Of a DNA stretch of 64,000 nucleotides, positions 43,613-51,190 are shown in pieces. A program made the position numbers and the translations under genes. Numbering within the stretch: the stretch's first letter is position 1; every line of letters starts with the position of its first letter. Source of the DNA: Phascolarctobacterium sp. ET69 (GTDB taxonomy: Bacteria > Bacillota > Negativicutes > Acidaminococcales > Acidaminococcaceae); NCBI RefSeq assembly GCF_023336935.1, contig NZ_JAMBLR010000003.1:124001-188000 (forward strand). The letters are read 5' to 3'. A model generated the notes under the pieces. It did no database searches and was not told where the DNA came from. It saw only the letters and a list, made by a program, of their open reading frames with translations.

Positions 43613-43705
43613 TTACAGTAAACCGTCCAGCCATTTGCAAATGTAATACGATGTTACAGCTGCCATGACGGCTACCAAAAAAGCGATGAATGGTTTGTTC
43701 ATCAT
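43613..43705 (-). CDS. Small hydrophobic peptide, putative type I toxin
   Basis: This 30-residue frame is too short for the usual ORF length limits. It starts ATGATG with a perfect GGAGGTG 5 bases upstream. It encodes MMNKPFIAFL, then a hydrophobic alanine/valine helix, and ends YYICKWLDGLL. A single membrane-spanning helix followed by a short charged tail with WLD is the build of Fst-like and other type I toxins that damage the inner membrane. It has its own promoter (43748-43776) and shares a terminator with a convergent RNA. The family name is not certain; toxicity is inferred from architecture. Confidence 0.72.
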   Translation of the reverse strand: MMNKPFIAFLVAVMAAVTSYYICKWLDGLL

Positions 43706-43747
43706 TCTGTCACCTCCTTCCTACTGGAAAGAGTCACAGCGTTAAAT

Positions 43748-43776
43748 ATTATAGCAGAGTTTAATGTTTTGGAAAA
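43748..43776 (-). promoter_or_regulatory. Toxin promoter and leader with ribosome-site hairpin
   Basis: On the minus strand, TTTTCC (43776-43771), 17 bases and TATAAT (43753-43748), the latter extended by TGC. In the leader between about 43741 and 43706, CTTTCC-AGTA-GGAAGG folds into a hairpin that covers part of the ribosome site, as in par fst mRNA. Confidence 0.6.
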
Positions 43777-43790
43777 GAATAAAATTAAGA

Positions 43791-43828
43791 AAAAAGCTGC
43801 AAAGCAAGTATATGCTTTGCAGCTTTTT
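43791..43828 (-). terminator. Terminator of the serC-serA-phosphatase operon
   Basis: AAAAGCTGCAAAGCA and TGCTTTGCAGCTTTT are perfect 15-base arms with a 6-base loop; on the minus strand a T-run follows. Confidence 0.92.
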
Positions 43829-43833
43829 GTGTC

Positions 43834-44472
43834 TTACAATCCTGCCTGTTCTACGCCGCTGAAAAGGTAGCCTAAATGCGTAGTGCTGTTTAAAAGTACG
43901 GCGCGCCATACGCCTTCATTATATTCCAGCACGTTAATGCAGGCGTTATCCTGCTTGATGTGCCAGAAATGGCTCATATCAAGCCCCAGCAAGTCGCAGA
44001 TAATGGCTTTGTTGACGGCGTCGTGCGCGGCAACAAGAATTGTTTGGCCTTCGTATTTTTCTGCGTATTCGTCAAAAGCGGCACGGGCGCGCTTGCGTAC
44101 GTCTTCCAGATTTTCGCCGCCCGGCATCTGCACTTTGTGCGGCTCAGTATGCCACTTTTTAAATTCTTCGGGGTAATGCGCCTGTATTTCACAGGCCAGT
44201 TCGCCTTCCCACGCACCGTGGTTAATTTCCGTAAGGCGCTTGTCGCTGTGTACCGGCAAATGGTGTAAATCGGCGCAGGCCTTGCAAGTTAAAAACGAAC
44301 GTTTTAAAGGGCTTGAAATACATAAATCAAGATGTACGTTTTTTAACCCTTGCGCCAAAAGCCCTGCCTGTGCAAAGCCTTTTTCGCTCAGGCGGGTGTC
44401 TTCCTGCCCCTGGTAGCGTCCCTGTAAATTCCAGTTGGTCTCTCCGTGGCGTATTAAAATAATGCGTACCAT
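43834..44472 (-). CDS. Histidine phosphatase (PGM-like), candidate phosphoserine phosphatase
   Basis: Start ATG 44472 is preferred, with GAGGGA upstream inside serA; GTG 44484 would overlap serA more. The 212-residue protein has the catalytic LIRHGETNWNLQGRYQG motif and LVAAHDAVNKAI with the second histidine. Members act as cofactor-dependent phosphoglycerate mutases or as phosphatases. It lies 1 base after serA in an operon controlled by a serine T-box, where the only missing step is phosphoserine phosphatase. A histidine-phosphatase-type phosphoserine phosphatase (PspA) is known in Hydrogenobacter. The assignment is inference; adenosylcobalamin phosphatase (CobC-like) is an alternative. Confidence 0.8.
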   Translation of the reverse strand: MVRIILIRHGETNWNLQGRYQGQEDTRLSEKGFAQAGLLAQGLKNVHLDLCISSPLKRSFLTCKACADLHHLPVHSDKRLTEINHGAWEGELACEIQAHYPEEFKKWHTEPHKVQMPGGENLEDVRKRARAAFDEYAEKYEGQTILVAAHDAVNKAIICDLLGLDMSHFWHIKQDNACINVLEYNEGVWRAVLLNSTTHLGYLFSGVEQAGL

Positions 44473-44473
44473 A

Positions 44474-46063
44474 TTATCCCTCACAGTTTATAAGTTTCAC
44501 ATCGATAATGCCTTCTATGCCGCGCAGCTTCAGCATAATATCGTTAGGAATGTCACCGCTGGTGGCAATGGCCATTAAGTTGGTGCCTTCAATGGCGGTG
44601 CTGCCTACCTGCATGCCGTTGATGTTGATGCCTGCGCTGCCGAGCACGGTGGCAATCTGCCCAATCATGTTGGGTTTGTCAAGGTGCGGAGCAAGCAGCA
44701 GGTAGCCTTCGGGCTTAAAGTCCAGACGGAAGCGGTCAATCTGCACAATTTTGGCTTCTTTGCCTGCAAACAGGGTGCCGGTAAGCGTGTGCTCGCCTTT
44801 TTCGGTGGCAATTTTTACATTAATGGCGGTGCTGAAGTAGCCCGTGCGGTGCGATTTTACGTCGCGCACCTGCAAGTGGCGTTTTTTGGCAATGCCCGGC
44901 GCGTTTACAAAGTTAACGCTGTCCTGCAGAATCGGGTTCAAAAGGCCTTTTAAAAAGGCGGTGGTCAGCGCTTGCGTTTCCGTTGCTGCAAGCTCGCCGG
45001 TGTATTCCAGTTCCACGGCTTTAATCGGCCCTTCGGCCAGATAAATGCCAATGGTGCCGAGGCGTTCTGCCAGTTTGAAGTACGGAGCGATAACGCTGGC
45101 AACGCTTTTGGGGATGGGAGCCATGTTGACGGCGGTCATAACGGGGCGGCCTTCCAGCGCGTCGATAACGCCGTAAGCAACGTCCACGGCGACGCCAATC
45201 TGCGCTTCAATGGTGCTGGCGCCAAGGTGCGGGGTCTGTACAACCTGCGGCATGCCGATAAAGGGGTTGTTTTCCGGCGTCAGCGGTTCTTCGGGGTATA
45301 CATCAATGGCGGCACCGGCTACTTTACCGCTCTTTAAGGCTGCGGCAAGGGCTTCGGTATCCACGCAGCCGCCGCGGGCACAGTTTACAATGCGCACGCC
45401 GTCTTTCATTTTGGCAATGGCTTCGGCGTTTATAATATTGTGAGTTTCTTTCGTCAGCGGTGTGTGAATGGTGATATAGTCGGATTTGGCCAGCAGTTCT
45501 TCAAACGGAACAAGCTCCACGCCAACCTGCTGCGCGCGTTCTTCGGTAATATACGGGTCGTAGCCGATGGTGGTCATTTCCATGGCCTGCATGCGCAGGG
45601 CAACGCGGCTGCCGATACGCCCAACGCCGATGATGCCGAGCGTTTTGCCCTGTACCTGAATGCCGTCAAAGCTCTTTCTGTCCCATTTGCCGGCCTGAAT
45701 GGAAGCGTGCGCCTGCGGAATGTGGCGCGTCATGGCCATCATCATGGCAACGGTGTGTTCGGTGGCGGCAATGGTGTTGCCTTCCGGAGCGTTAAGCACT
45801 ACAATGCCGCGTGCCGTCGCTGCGGGAATGTCGATATTATCAACACCGACGCCTGCGCGGCCGATAACCTTTAAGTTTTTGGCGGCGTCGATAACCTGTT
45901 TGGTAACCTGCGTCTGGCTGCGGGTAACAAGCCCGTCATATTCGCCTATGCACGCCAGAAGTTCTTCCGTGGGCATATTGGTTTTTACATCTACATCAAA
46001 ATGTTCGCGCAGCAGGGCCACGCCTTTTTCGCTTACGTCATCGCTTACAAGTATTCTCATCAT
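44474..46063 (-). CDS. serA: D-3-phosphoglycerate dehydrogenase
   Basis: The 529-residue protein has the long SerA form: Rossmann motif GIIGVGRIGSRVA near residue 145, catalytic NCARGGCVDTEAL, His in TPHLGAST, then the intervening domain and a C-terminal ACT domain (DKPNMIGQIATVLGSAGININGMQ). It oxidises 3-phosphoglycerate to phosphohydroxypyruvate, the first step of serine synthesis. GGAGG is 5 to 8 bases before two tandem ATG codons. It follows serC by 12 bases and shares the serine T-box leader. Confidence 0.95.
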   Translation of the reverse strand: MMRILVSDDVSEKGVALLREHFDVDVKTNMPTEELLACIGEYDGLVTRSQTQVTKQVIDAAKNLKVIGRAGVGVDNIDIPAATARGIVVLNAPEGNTIAATEHTVAMMMAMTRHIPQAHASIQAGKWDRKSFDGIQVQGKTLGIIGVGRIGSRVALRMQAMEMTTIGYDPYITEERAQQVGVELVPFEELLAKSDYITIHTPLTKETHNIINAEAIAKMKDGVRIVNCARGGCVDTEALAAALKSGKVAGAAIDVYPEEPLTPENNPFIGMPQVVQTPHLGASTIEAQIGVAVDVAYGVIDALEGRPVMTAVNMAPIPKSVASVIAPYFKLAERLGTIGIYLAEGPIKAVELEYTGELAATETQALTTAFLKGLLNPILQDSVNFVNAPGIAKKRHLQVRDVKSHRTGYFSTAINVKIATEKGEHTLTGTLFAGKEAKIVQIDRFRLDFKPEGYLLLAPHLDKPNMIGQIATVLGSAGININGMQVGSTAIEGTNLMAIATSGDIPNDIMLKLRGIEGIIDVKLINCEG

Positions 46064-46075
46064 TCATTCCTCCGT

Positions 46076-47149
46076 TTATTCGTGTTTTGCCTGGTATTCT
46101 TTCATAAAATCCGCAAGGGCGCGGCAGGCTTCGGGCGTTACGGCGTTGTAGGCCGATACGCGGCAGCCGCCTACAAGACGGTGCCCGCCAATGCCTATGA
46201 ACCCGCGTTTTTTGCCTTCGGCGATAAAGTCTTTTTCCAGTTCCTGCGTGGGCAGGTTAAAGGTAATGTTCATCAGGCTGCGGCTGGTTTTTTCGGCGTG
46301 GCCGCGGTAAAAACCACGGCTGGCGTCGATAACGTCATAAATAAGCTGTGCCTTTTCGCGGTTGCGTGCGGCAATGGCATTTACTCCGCCCTGCGCCTTA
46401 ATCCAGTGCAGGGTTTTGTTAACCATGTAAATGGCAAATACCGGCGGCGTGTTGTACAGCGAATCGTTATCCGCGTAGTTTTGGTAGCTCAGCATCGGCG
46501 GCAAATCCGCGCGGGCGGTTTCTAAAAATGCCTTTTTAACAATTACGATTACTACTCCGGCAGGGCCGAGGTTTTTCTGCGCCCCGGCATAAATAAGGCT
46601 GAACTTTTTTACATCTACCGGGCGGGAAAGGATGTCGCTCGACATATCGCAGATAACCGGAACGTTGACATCGGGGAAGTCCTGCCATTCCGTACCGTAA
46701 ATGGTGTTGTTGGCGGTTATGTGCAGGTATGAGGTATCCGGTTTAAGCTCCAGCCTTTGTGGAATGTAGCTGTGGTTTTTATCTGCGCTTGTGCATGCTT
46801 CGTAGGCTTCGCCAAAGCGTTTGGCTTCTGCCATGGCTTTTTTGGCCCATACGCCGGTGTTGGCATAGGCAGCATGCTTGTTGGTAAAAAAGTTGGCTGC
46901 CGTCATTAAAAACTGTAAGCTGCCGCCGCCCTGTATAAATAAAATTTCGTAATCCTCGGGAATTTCCATCAGCTCGCGCAAAAGCGCTTTGGTTTCCGCG
47001 TGCATGGCGGCGTATTCCGGGCTGCGGTGGCTCATTTCAATAATGCTCATGCCGGTGTTTTTATAGTTTAAAAATTCTGCCTGGGCTTCCTGCAAAACTT
47101 CCAGCGGCATGGCCGAAGGCCCGGCGTTAAAGTTGTAAACTCTGTCCAT
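46076..47149 (-). CDS. serC: Phosphoserine aminotransferase
   Basis: The start is ATG 47149 with GGAGGGA upstream; the open frame continues further upstream only into the T-box leader. The 357-residue enzyme begins DRVYNFNAGPSAMPLEVL and has the PLP lysine in YAGAQKNLGPAG. It converts phosphohydroxypyruvate and glutamate to phosphoserine and 2-oxoglutarate. First gene of the serC-serA-phosphatase operon. Confidence 0.95.
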   Translation of the reverse strand: MDRVYNFNAGPSAMPLEVLQEAQAEFLNYKNTGMSIIEMSHRSPEYAAMHAETKALLRELMEIPEDYEILFIQGGGSLQFLMTAANFFTNKHAAYANTGVWAKKAMAEAKRFGEAYEACTSADKNHSYIPQRLELKPDTSYLHITANNTIYGTEWQDFPDVNVPVICDMSSDILSRPVDVKKFSLIYAGAQKNLGPAGVVIVIVKKAFLETARADLPPMLSYQNYADNDSLYNTPPVFAIYMVNKTLHWIKAQGGVNAIAARNREKAQLIYDVIDASRGFYRGHAEKTSRSLMNITFNLPTQELEKDFIAEGKKRGFIGIGGHRLVGGCRVSAYNAVTPEACRALADFMKEYQAKHE

Positions 47150-47162
47150 AATATCCCTCCAA

Positions 47163-47483
47163 AATAAAAATAGAGAAGCCGTCCTTGGGACGAGCTTCTC
47201 TTTCTCGTGGTGCCACCCAAATTCAGCGCGCAGGCAAACGGCAAAGTGCTGGTAAAAAATAAAACCCCCATCCCACATGGGACGAGAGTTACCCGCGTTG
47301 CCACCCAAATTGCCTTACGGCCATCTTTAGTAACGCTGTATCGGGCGCTGCCCGGCGGATTCGTCACCCGCATCTCCGGAGCGGAACTTGCTGCACGCTG
47401 CTGCCGCCTCGCATCTTCCGGCGGCTTTCTGAAAGCATTGTTGCTGCTTTTTCTCCATCATCGTGTTGCTGTTATTAATTTAT
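47163..47483 (-). ncRNA. Serine T-box leader with two terminator/antiterminator modules
   Basis: Reading on the minus strand from about 47483, a Stem I region carries GACGAATCCGCC with TCC (47359-47357) as probable specifier codon for serine. It is followed by the T-box GGGTGGCAACGCGGG (47306-47292) and a terminator (CGTCCCA/TGGGATG then T-rich). A second T-box, GGGTGGCACCACGAG (47218-47204), follows about 75 bases later with its own terminator (AGAGAAGC..GCTTCTCT then ATTTTTATTTT), but without room for a second Stem I. Uncharged tRNA-Ser should bind and allow transcription of serC. This is a 'partially double' T-box. Confidence 0.85.
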
Positions 47484-47489
47484 AGGGCT

Positions 47490-47517
47490 ATTATAGCAGG
47501 TTTGGGGGGCTTGTCAA
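47490..47517 (-). promoter_or_regulatory. Promoter of the ser operon
   Basis: On the minus strand a consensus TTGACA (47517-47512) and TATAAT (47495-47490) are 16 bases apart, with TGC just before the -10. The remaining gap 47518-47672 is AT-rich and I see nothing else in it. Confidence 0.85.
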
Positions 47518-47676
47518 CAAAATAACGGCAAAAAATAAAATTTAAAATAAAACGCGGCAAATCTGTAACGCAGTTTACAAAATTCAAGCCGCCGGATTAA
47601 TAAGGCAGGCTTATAAATCAACTAAACTTATTTAATTAATAAGCGTAACTTATAAATAAGCGCGGGCAACAAAAAA

Positions 47677-47697
47677 GCCCGGCTGTAAATGCCGGGC
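47677..47697 (-). terminator. Terminator of the M23 peptidase-bactofilin operon
   Basis: GCCCGGC (47677-47683) and GCCGGGC (47691-47697) form the stem; on the minus strand TTTTTTGTT follows. Confidence 0.88.
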
Positions 47698-47712
47698 GGG
47701 TGAAGTTTGTCA

Positions 47713-48132
47713 TTATTTTGTTTCTGCGCTTTCAAGCTGCGGTGCTGCTGCGTCTTCAAGGCCGCCTACGTTGCCGCGCAGTACGGCGCCGGTTTCAACG
47801 GTGAGCTTTTCACAGCGCACGTCGCCGGTAATAACGCTGCTGGCAAGCACTTCCAGCGTGCCCTTGGCAACAATGTTGCCTTCAATTTTGCCTGCAACCG
47901 TTACATTGGCGCCAAAAATATTGGCTTTAATATTGCCGGTTTCACCAACAACAACATCGCTTTCCGAAAATACAATGCCGCTGAAGGTGCCGTCGATACG
48001 GATAGAACCCTGCGCGGTAATGTTGCCGGTAATCTGCGTGCTTTTGCCGATATAGGCTTCAAAATTATCTACCGCCACTTTAGGCAGGGCGGAATTTGTT
48101 TTTGCATTATTATTGTTTGAAGAACCAAACAT
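47713..48132 (-). CDS. Bactofilin-type polymer-forming cytoskeletal protein
   Basis: The 139-residue protein has a central right-handed beta-helix of regular strands: AYIGKSTQITGNITAQGSIRIDG, GIVFSESDVVVGETG, NIFGANVTVAGKIEGNIVAKGTLEV, each with the bactofilin G-x-[IV] rhythm, flanked by short disordered ends. Bactofilins polymerise without nucleotides on the inner face of the membrane and place cell-wall enzymes. It lies 18 bases after an M23 peptidase gene, a recurring pair in many bacteria. Confidence 0.92.
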   Translation of the reverse strand: MFGSSNNNNAKTNSALPKVAVDNFEAYIGKSTQITGNITAQGSIRIDGTFSGIVFSESDVVVGETGNIKANIFGANVTVAGKIEGNIVAKGTLEVLASSVITGDVRCEKLTVETGAVLRGNVGGLEDAAAPQLESAETK

Positions 48133-48150
48133 TGTCTTGCTCCTTTAAAA

Positions 48151-49092
48151 CTATCTGATTAATTTAAGCGGGTCGGAATCCTGCCCGTTAATGATAACTT
48201 CGTAATGCAGGTGCGGGCCGGTGCTGTAACCGCTGCTGCCCACATAACCGATAACGTCGCCTTTTTCCACATACTGGCCGGAAGAAACTTCAATGGACGA
48301 CATATGCCCGTAAGCAGTTTCGTAGCCGTAGCCGTGGCTGATTTTTACATAACGGCCGTAACCGCTGTACCAGCCTGCGTATTCCACATAACCGGTTGCG
48401 CCTGCGTAAACCGGCGCACCGTAGTCGTTGCCGATATCAATGCCGGGGTGGTAATCGTAACCTGTGCCGCTGAACGGGTTGGCTCTGCCGCCGAAGCGGG
48501 AAGTAATTTCACCGCCGGCCGTAGGCCAGATGTCCGGAGTAGCGTCTAGCTTTGCATTGCGTTCATGAAGCTGTGCCAGCAAATCTCCGAGCACTGCTTT
48601 TTTCTGCTGCATTTCGGTTTGCAGGTTTTTAGCCTGGGCTGCGGTAACATCAATCATTTTAATGTCCGCCGGGGCGGAAGGGCCGCCTTTGCCCATGTAC
48701 TGGCTGCGGTCAATGCCGCCGCGGGAAGGCTGCTGGCTTACATTATTGCCAAGGGCTTTGCGCACTTCGTTTTCCAGTGCGGAAAGCTCAGCCATGTCCT
48801 TCTGCATTTTTTCGTTTTCTTTCTGCAGTTCGGCCAGCTTCTGGTCCTGCGCTGCTTTATCGTTGCGGTAAGCTATAAGTTCGTTCTGTTCCTGGTGTGC
48901 CTGGTAAACAACCATGGAAGATTTTGCTGCAATGCCAATGCCTGCCAGAAGCAGGATGCCGCAGAAAATGCCGATTTTTTTCAGCAGGCTTGCGCGGAAG
49001 CTGAAGCTTTTCGGTTCTTTGCCGCGGTGGGGAATGAACATAATTGTATATTCGTTATCGACTTTACGCTGCTGTCGTTTTAACGGTTCCAT
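48151..49092 (-). CDS. Membrane-anchored M23 endopeptidase
   Basis: Start ATG 49092 with AGGAG about 10 bases upstream. The 313-residue protein has one membrane helix (IGIFCGILLLAGIGIAA) near residue 45, a coiled coil (KLAELQKENEKMQKDMAEL) in the periplasm, and a C-terminal lysostaphin-type domain with HPGIDIGND, and the HLHYEV motif, so both zinc-binding blocks are present. It should cut peptidoglycan cross-links. It leads a two-gene operon with bactofilin, which may position it for cell-shape control. Confidence 0.93.
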   Translation of the reverse strand: MEPLKRQQRKVDNEYTIMFIPHRGKEPKSFSFRASLLKKIGIFCGILLLAGIGIAAKSSMVVYQAHQEQNELIAYRNDKAAQDQKLAELQKENEKMQKDMAELSALENEVRKALGNNVSQQPSRGGIDRSQYMGKGGPSAPADIKMIDVTAAQAKNLQTEMQQKKAVLGDLLAQLHERNAKLDATPDIWPTAGGEITSRFGGRANPFSGTGYDYHPGIDIGNDYGAPVYAGATGYVEYAGWYSGYGRYVKISHGYGYETAYGHMSSIEVSSGQYVEKGDVIGYVGSSGYSTGPHLHYEVIINGQDSDPLKLIR

Positions 49093-49357
49093 GCATAAAC
49101 TACTCCTAACTGATAAAACTTTATTCTGTCCGCTTTTACACAAGTACTATTATATTTTCTCACAAATTGCCTTAAAAAACAACCGGAAAGCCGTAAAAAA
49201 ATGTGAAATCTTGCTAATTTAACATAATTTGCTGCTAAAACAGCATAAATTGCCGTTATGTAGGCTGTGAGGGCATAATAGTTTACACGGTGAAGAACTA
49301 ACGGCGATAGTTATAAAATATATATAAACAGTTAATTAATATACATTTTTTATCAGT

Positions 49358-49387
49358 AAGGGCAGCGCTGCTCTCTTTTTTTATTTT
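49358..49387 (+). terminator. Possible terminator in the gene-free region
   Basis: AGGGCA (49359-49364) and TGCTCT (49369-49374) pair around GCGC with one wobble, followed by CTTTTTTTATTTT. I see no gene that it would serve, so it may end an unannotated RNA starting near 49270-49330, or be chance. Confidence 0.4.
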
Positions 49388-49417
49388 GTGCATGAAGGGG
49401 TGTAGTTTACTGCTTGC

Positions 49418-49548
49418 GGCACTATCTCTGCTTGGAGATAGTGCCTGTTTTGCGCGGGCATTTTAGGTACTACTGCTTACGTACGGTAGTACTTAGGGAA
49501 CAAGGTATAATTATAATAATAAACCTGCGGTTTATTGGGAACAAGGTA
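49418..49548. other. Cluster of three hairpins and a 12-base direct repeat
   Basis: Hairpin 1 has perfect 11-base arms (GGCACTATCTC 49418-49428 with GAGATAGTGCC 49435-49445). Hairpin 2 uses GTACTAC (49467-49473) and GTAGTAC (49486-49492). Hairpin 3 uses AATAAACC (49518-49525) and GGTTTATT (49529-49536). The direct repeat GGGAACAAGGTA follows hairpins 2 and 3 at 49496 and 49537. A purine tract runs from 49561 to about 49612. There is no coding frame with a ribosome site. A structured RNA or protein-binding array is possible. Confidence 0.5.
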
Positions 49549-49614
49549 AGAACGTAATACGGCAAAGAAAAGATAAAGAGAAAAAACAGGAAAAAAGAGA
49601 AAAGAAAAGAAACT

Positions 49615-49749
49615 CACCCATATAAACGGCAAAACGAGTACAAAAATTAACCATGCGCAAAAAAATTAAGCAAAAATTTCCGGCAGCGGCAAAAAATAAA
49701 TTTTGCGCGCAGGTAAATTTTTAAGGCATAAAATCCGTTTATATGGGTG
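49615..49749. repeat. Large nested inverted repeat of 135 bases
   Basis: Perfect 15-base outer arms CACCCATATAAACGG (49615-49629) and CCGTTTATATGGGTG (49735-49749) enclose inner arms AAAAATTAACC/GGTAAATTTTT (49642-49652, 49712-49722) and TGCGCAAAA/TTTTGCGC (49654-49662, 49701-49708). The whole could fold into one long bulged hairpin. A 6S-like RNA, another structured RNA, or a miniature mobile element would all fit; I cannot decide. The gap 49093-49827 otherwise holds no gene. Confidence 0.6.
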
Positions 49750-49770
49750 TAAGGGGTTTGCAAAATAAAA

Positions 49771-49796
49771 AACCGCTGCCGTAAAAAGCAGCGGTT
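49771..49796 (-). terminator. Terminator of the alcohol dehydrogenase gene
   Basis: AACCGCTGC (49771-49779) and GCAGCGGTT (49788-49796) form a perfect 9-base stem; TTTTATTTTG follows on the minus strand. Confidence 0.9.
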
Positions 49797-49827
49797 AGTG
49801 TTTAAATATCAGGCATGAGCCTGAAAG

Positions 49828-50997
49828 TTAGAAAGTTACAGGTTTGCCGTAGTATGCGCAGGTTAAAACCTTAAGCATGGCTTCGTCGTCAATTGGGCGC
49901 GGGTTGGCAAGGGTGCAGGGGTCAAGCACAGCATTATGTGCTATTGCTTCTGCATGTTCTTTAAACAGTTCTTCGCTTACGCCGTTAGCCTGATAGGTCT
50001 GCTCAATGCCAAGTTCTTTGTTTAATGCGCAGATGGCTTTAACAAGCGAATCGGTAAGCTGCTTGTCGGTGCCGCCGGGCAGGCCCAGGTAGCGTGCAAC
50101 TGCTGCATAGCGGTTCATGCATACGCGGGAGTTGTACTGGATAACGGACGGTAAAAGAATTGCGTTGCAGCAGCCGTGCGGAATGTGGAATACTGCGCCG
50201 GTTTTGTGCGCCAGGCTGTGGGCAATGCCCAAAAGCGCGTTGCTGAACGCCATGCCTGCGAGGCATTGGGCAATGTGCATTTTGCCGCGTGCTTCTTTGT
50301 CGCCGTGGTAGCTGTCAAGAAGGCTGTCGAAAATATCGCCGATGGCTTTCAGTGCCAGAGCATCCGAAAAATCGCTGCGCGCAGTGGCAACATAGGCTTC
50401 CAGTGCGTGGGTTAAAGCGTCCATGCCGGTATGTGCGGTAAGCTTGGGCGGCATGGTCAGCGGTATGTCGGTATCAAGCACGGCAATATCCGGGGTAATT
50501 TCAAAATCTGCCAGCGGATATTTAATGCCGCTGGAGTAATCGGTAATAACCGAAAAGGCAGTTACTTCCGAAGCCGTGCCGCTGGTGGACGGAATGGCTA
50601 CGAAAATTGCCTTGTTGCGCAGCTTGGGCATGGTGAACGGTGTTTTAATATCCTCGAAGGTTTTATCGGGGTGTTCGTAAAATACCCACATGGCTTTGGC
50701 TGCGTCGATAGGCGAGCCGCCGCCGATAGCAACGATAACGTCCGGCTCAAATTCGCGCATGGCCTGTGCGCCTTTCATAACTGTTTCTATGGAAGGATCG
50801 GGTTCGATGCCTTCAAATAAAGCGGTTTCCAGTCCGGCAGCTTTCAAAACCTCCTCGGTTTTCTGCAAAAAGCCGCCGCGGCGCATGGAACTGCCGCCGG
50901 TGAAAATCATGGCTTTTTTGTGGCCTGCCAAAACCTTCAATTCATCAAGGGCGCCCGGCCCATAGTAAATATCGCGTGGTAAAGTAAAGCGTGACAT
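49828..50997 (-). CDS. Iron-containing alcohol dehydrogenase
   Basis: The 389-residue protein is a typical group III (iron-dependent) dehydrogenase: GGGSPIDAAKAMW for NAD(P) binding, STSGTASEVTAFSV, GMDALTHALEAY, and GIAHSLAHKTGAVFHIPHG with the iron-binding histidines. Such enzymes reduce acetaldehyde, butyraldehyde or lactaldehyde during fermentation. Monocistronic, with GGAGG upstream and a terminator. The exact substrate cannot be chosen. Confidence 0.92.
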   Translation of the reverse strand: MSRFTLPRDIYYGPGALDELKVLAGHKKAMIFTGGSSMRRGGFLQKTEEVLKAAGLETALFEGIEPDPSIETVMKGAQAMREFEPDVIVAIGGGSPIDAAKAMWVFYEHPDKTFEDIKTPFTMPKLRNKAIFVAIPSTSGTASEVTAFSVITDYSSGIKYPLADFEITPDIAVLDTDIPLTMPPKLTAHTGMDALTHALEAYVATARSDFSDALALKAIGDIFDSLLDSYHGDKEARGKMHIAQCLAGMAFSNALLGIAHSLAHKTGAVFHIPHGCCNAILLPSVIQYNSRVCMNRYAAVARYLGLPGGTDKQLTDSLVKAICALNKELGIEQTYQANGVSEELFKEHAEAIAHNAVLDPCTLANPRPIDDEAMLKVLTCAYYGKPVTF

Positions 50998-51190
50998 GTA
51001 ATCGCCTCCTGTTTTCTTAACTGCCTTTATTATAACACATAATGGTTAGCTTTAGTTGACTTTTCTGTGAAAAATTAAAAATTATTATTAAATAAATTTA
51101 TAAACTAATTTTGAAAATTAACATAAAACGGTAGAGTATTGCACCGATTTACTGTATAATAGAAATATTAACAGTAAAGGAAGTGATTTT

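Noticed and set aside
47150-47308. Upstream in-frame extension of serC
   Set aside because: It runs through the second T-box and terminator; the ATG at 47149 has a strong ribosome site and the correct family N terminus.
50998-51190. TPP riboswitch before thiC
   Set aside because: I looked for the conserved CUGAGA and related core segments and found none; the leader is short and AT-rich.
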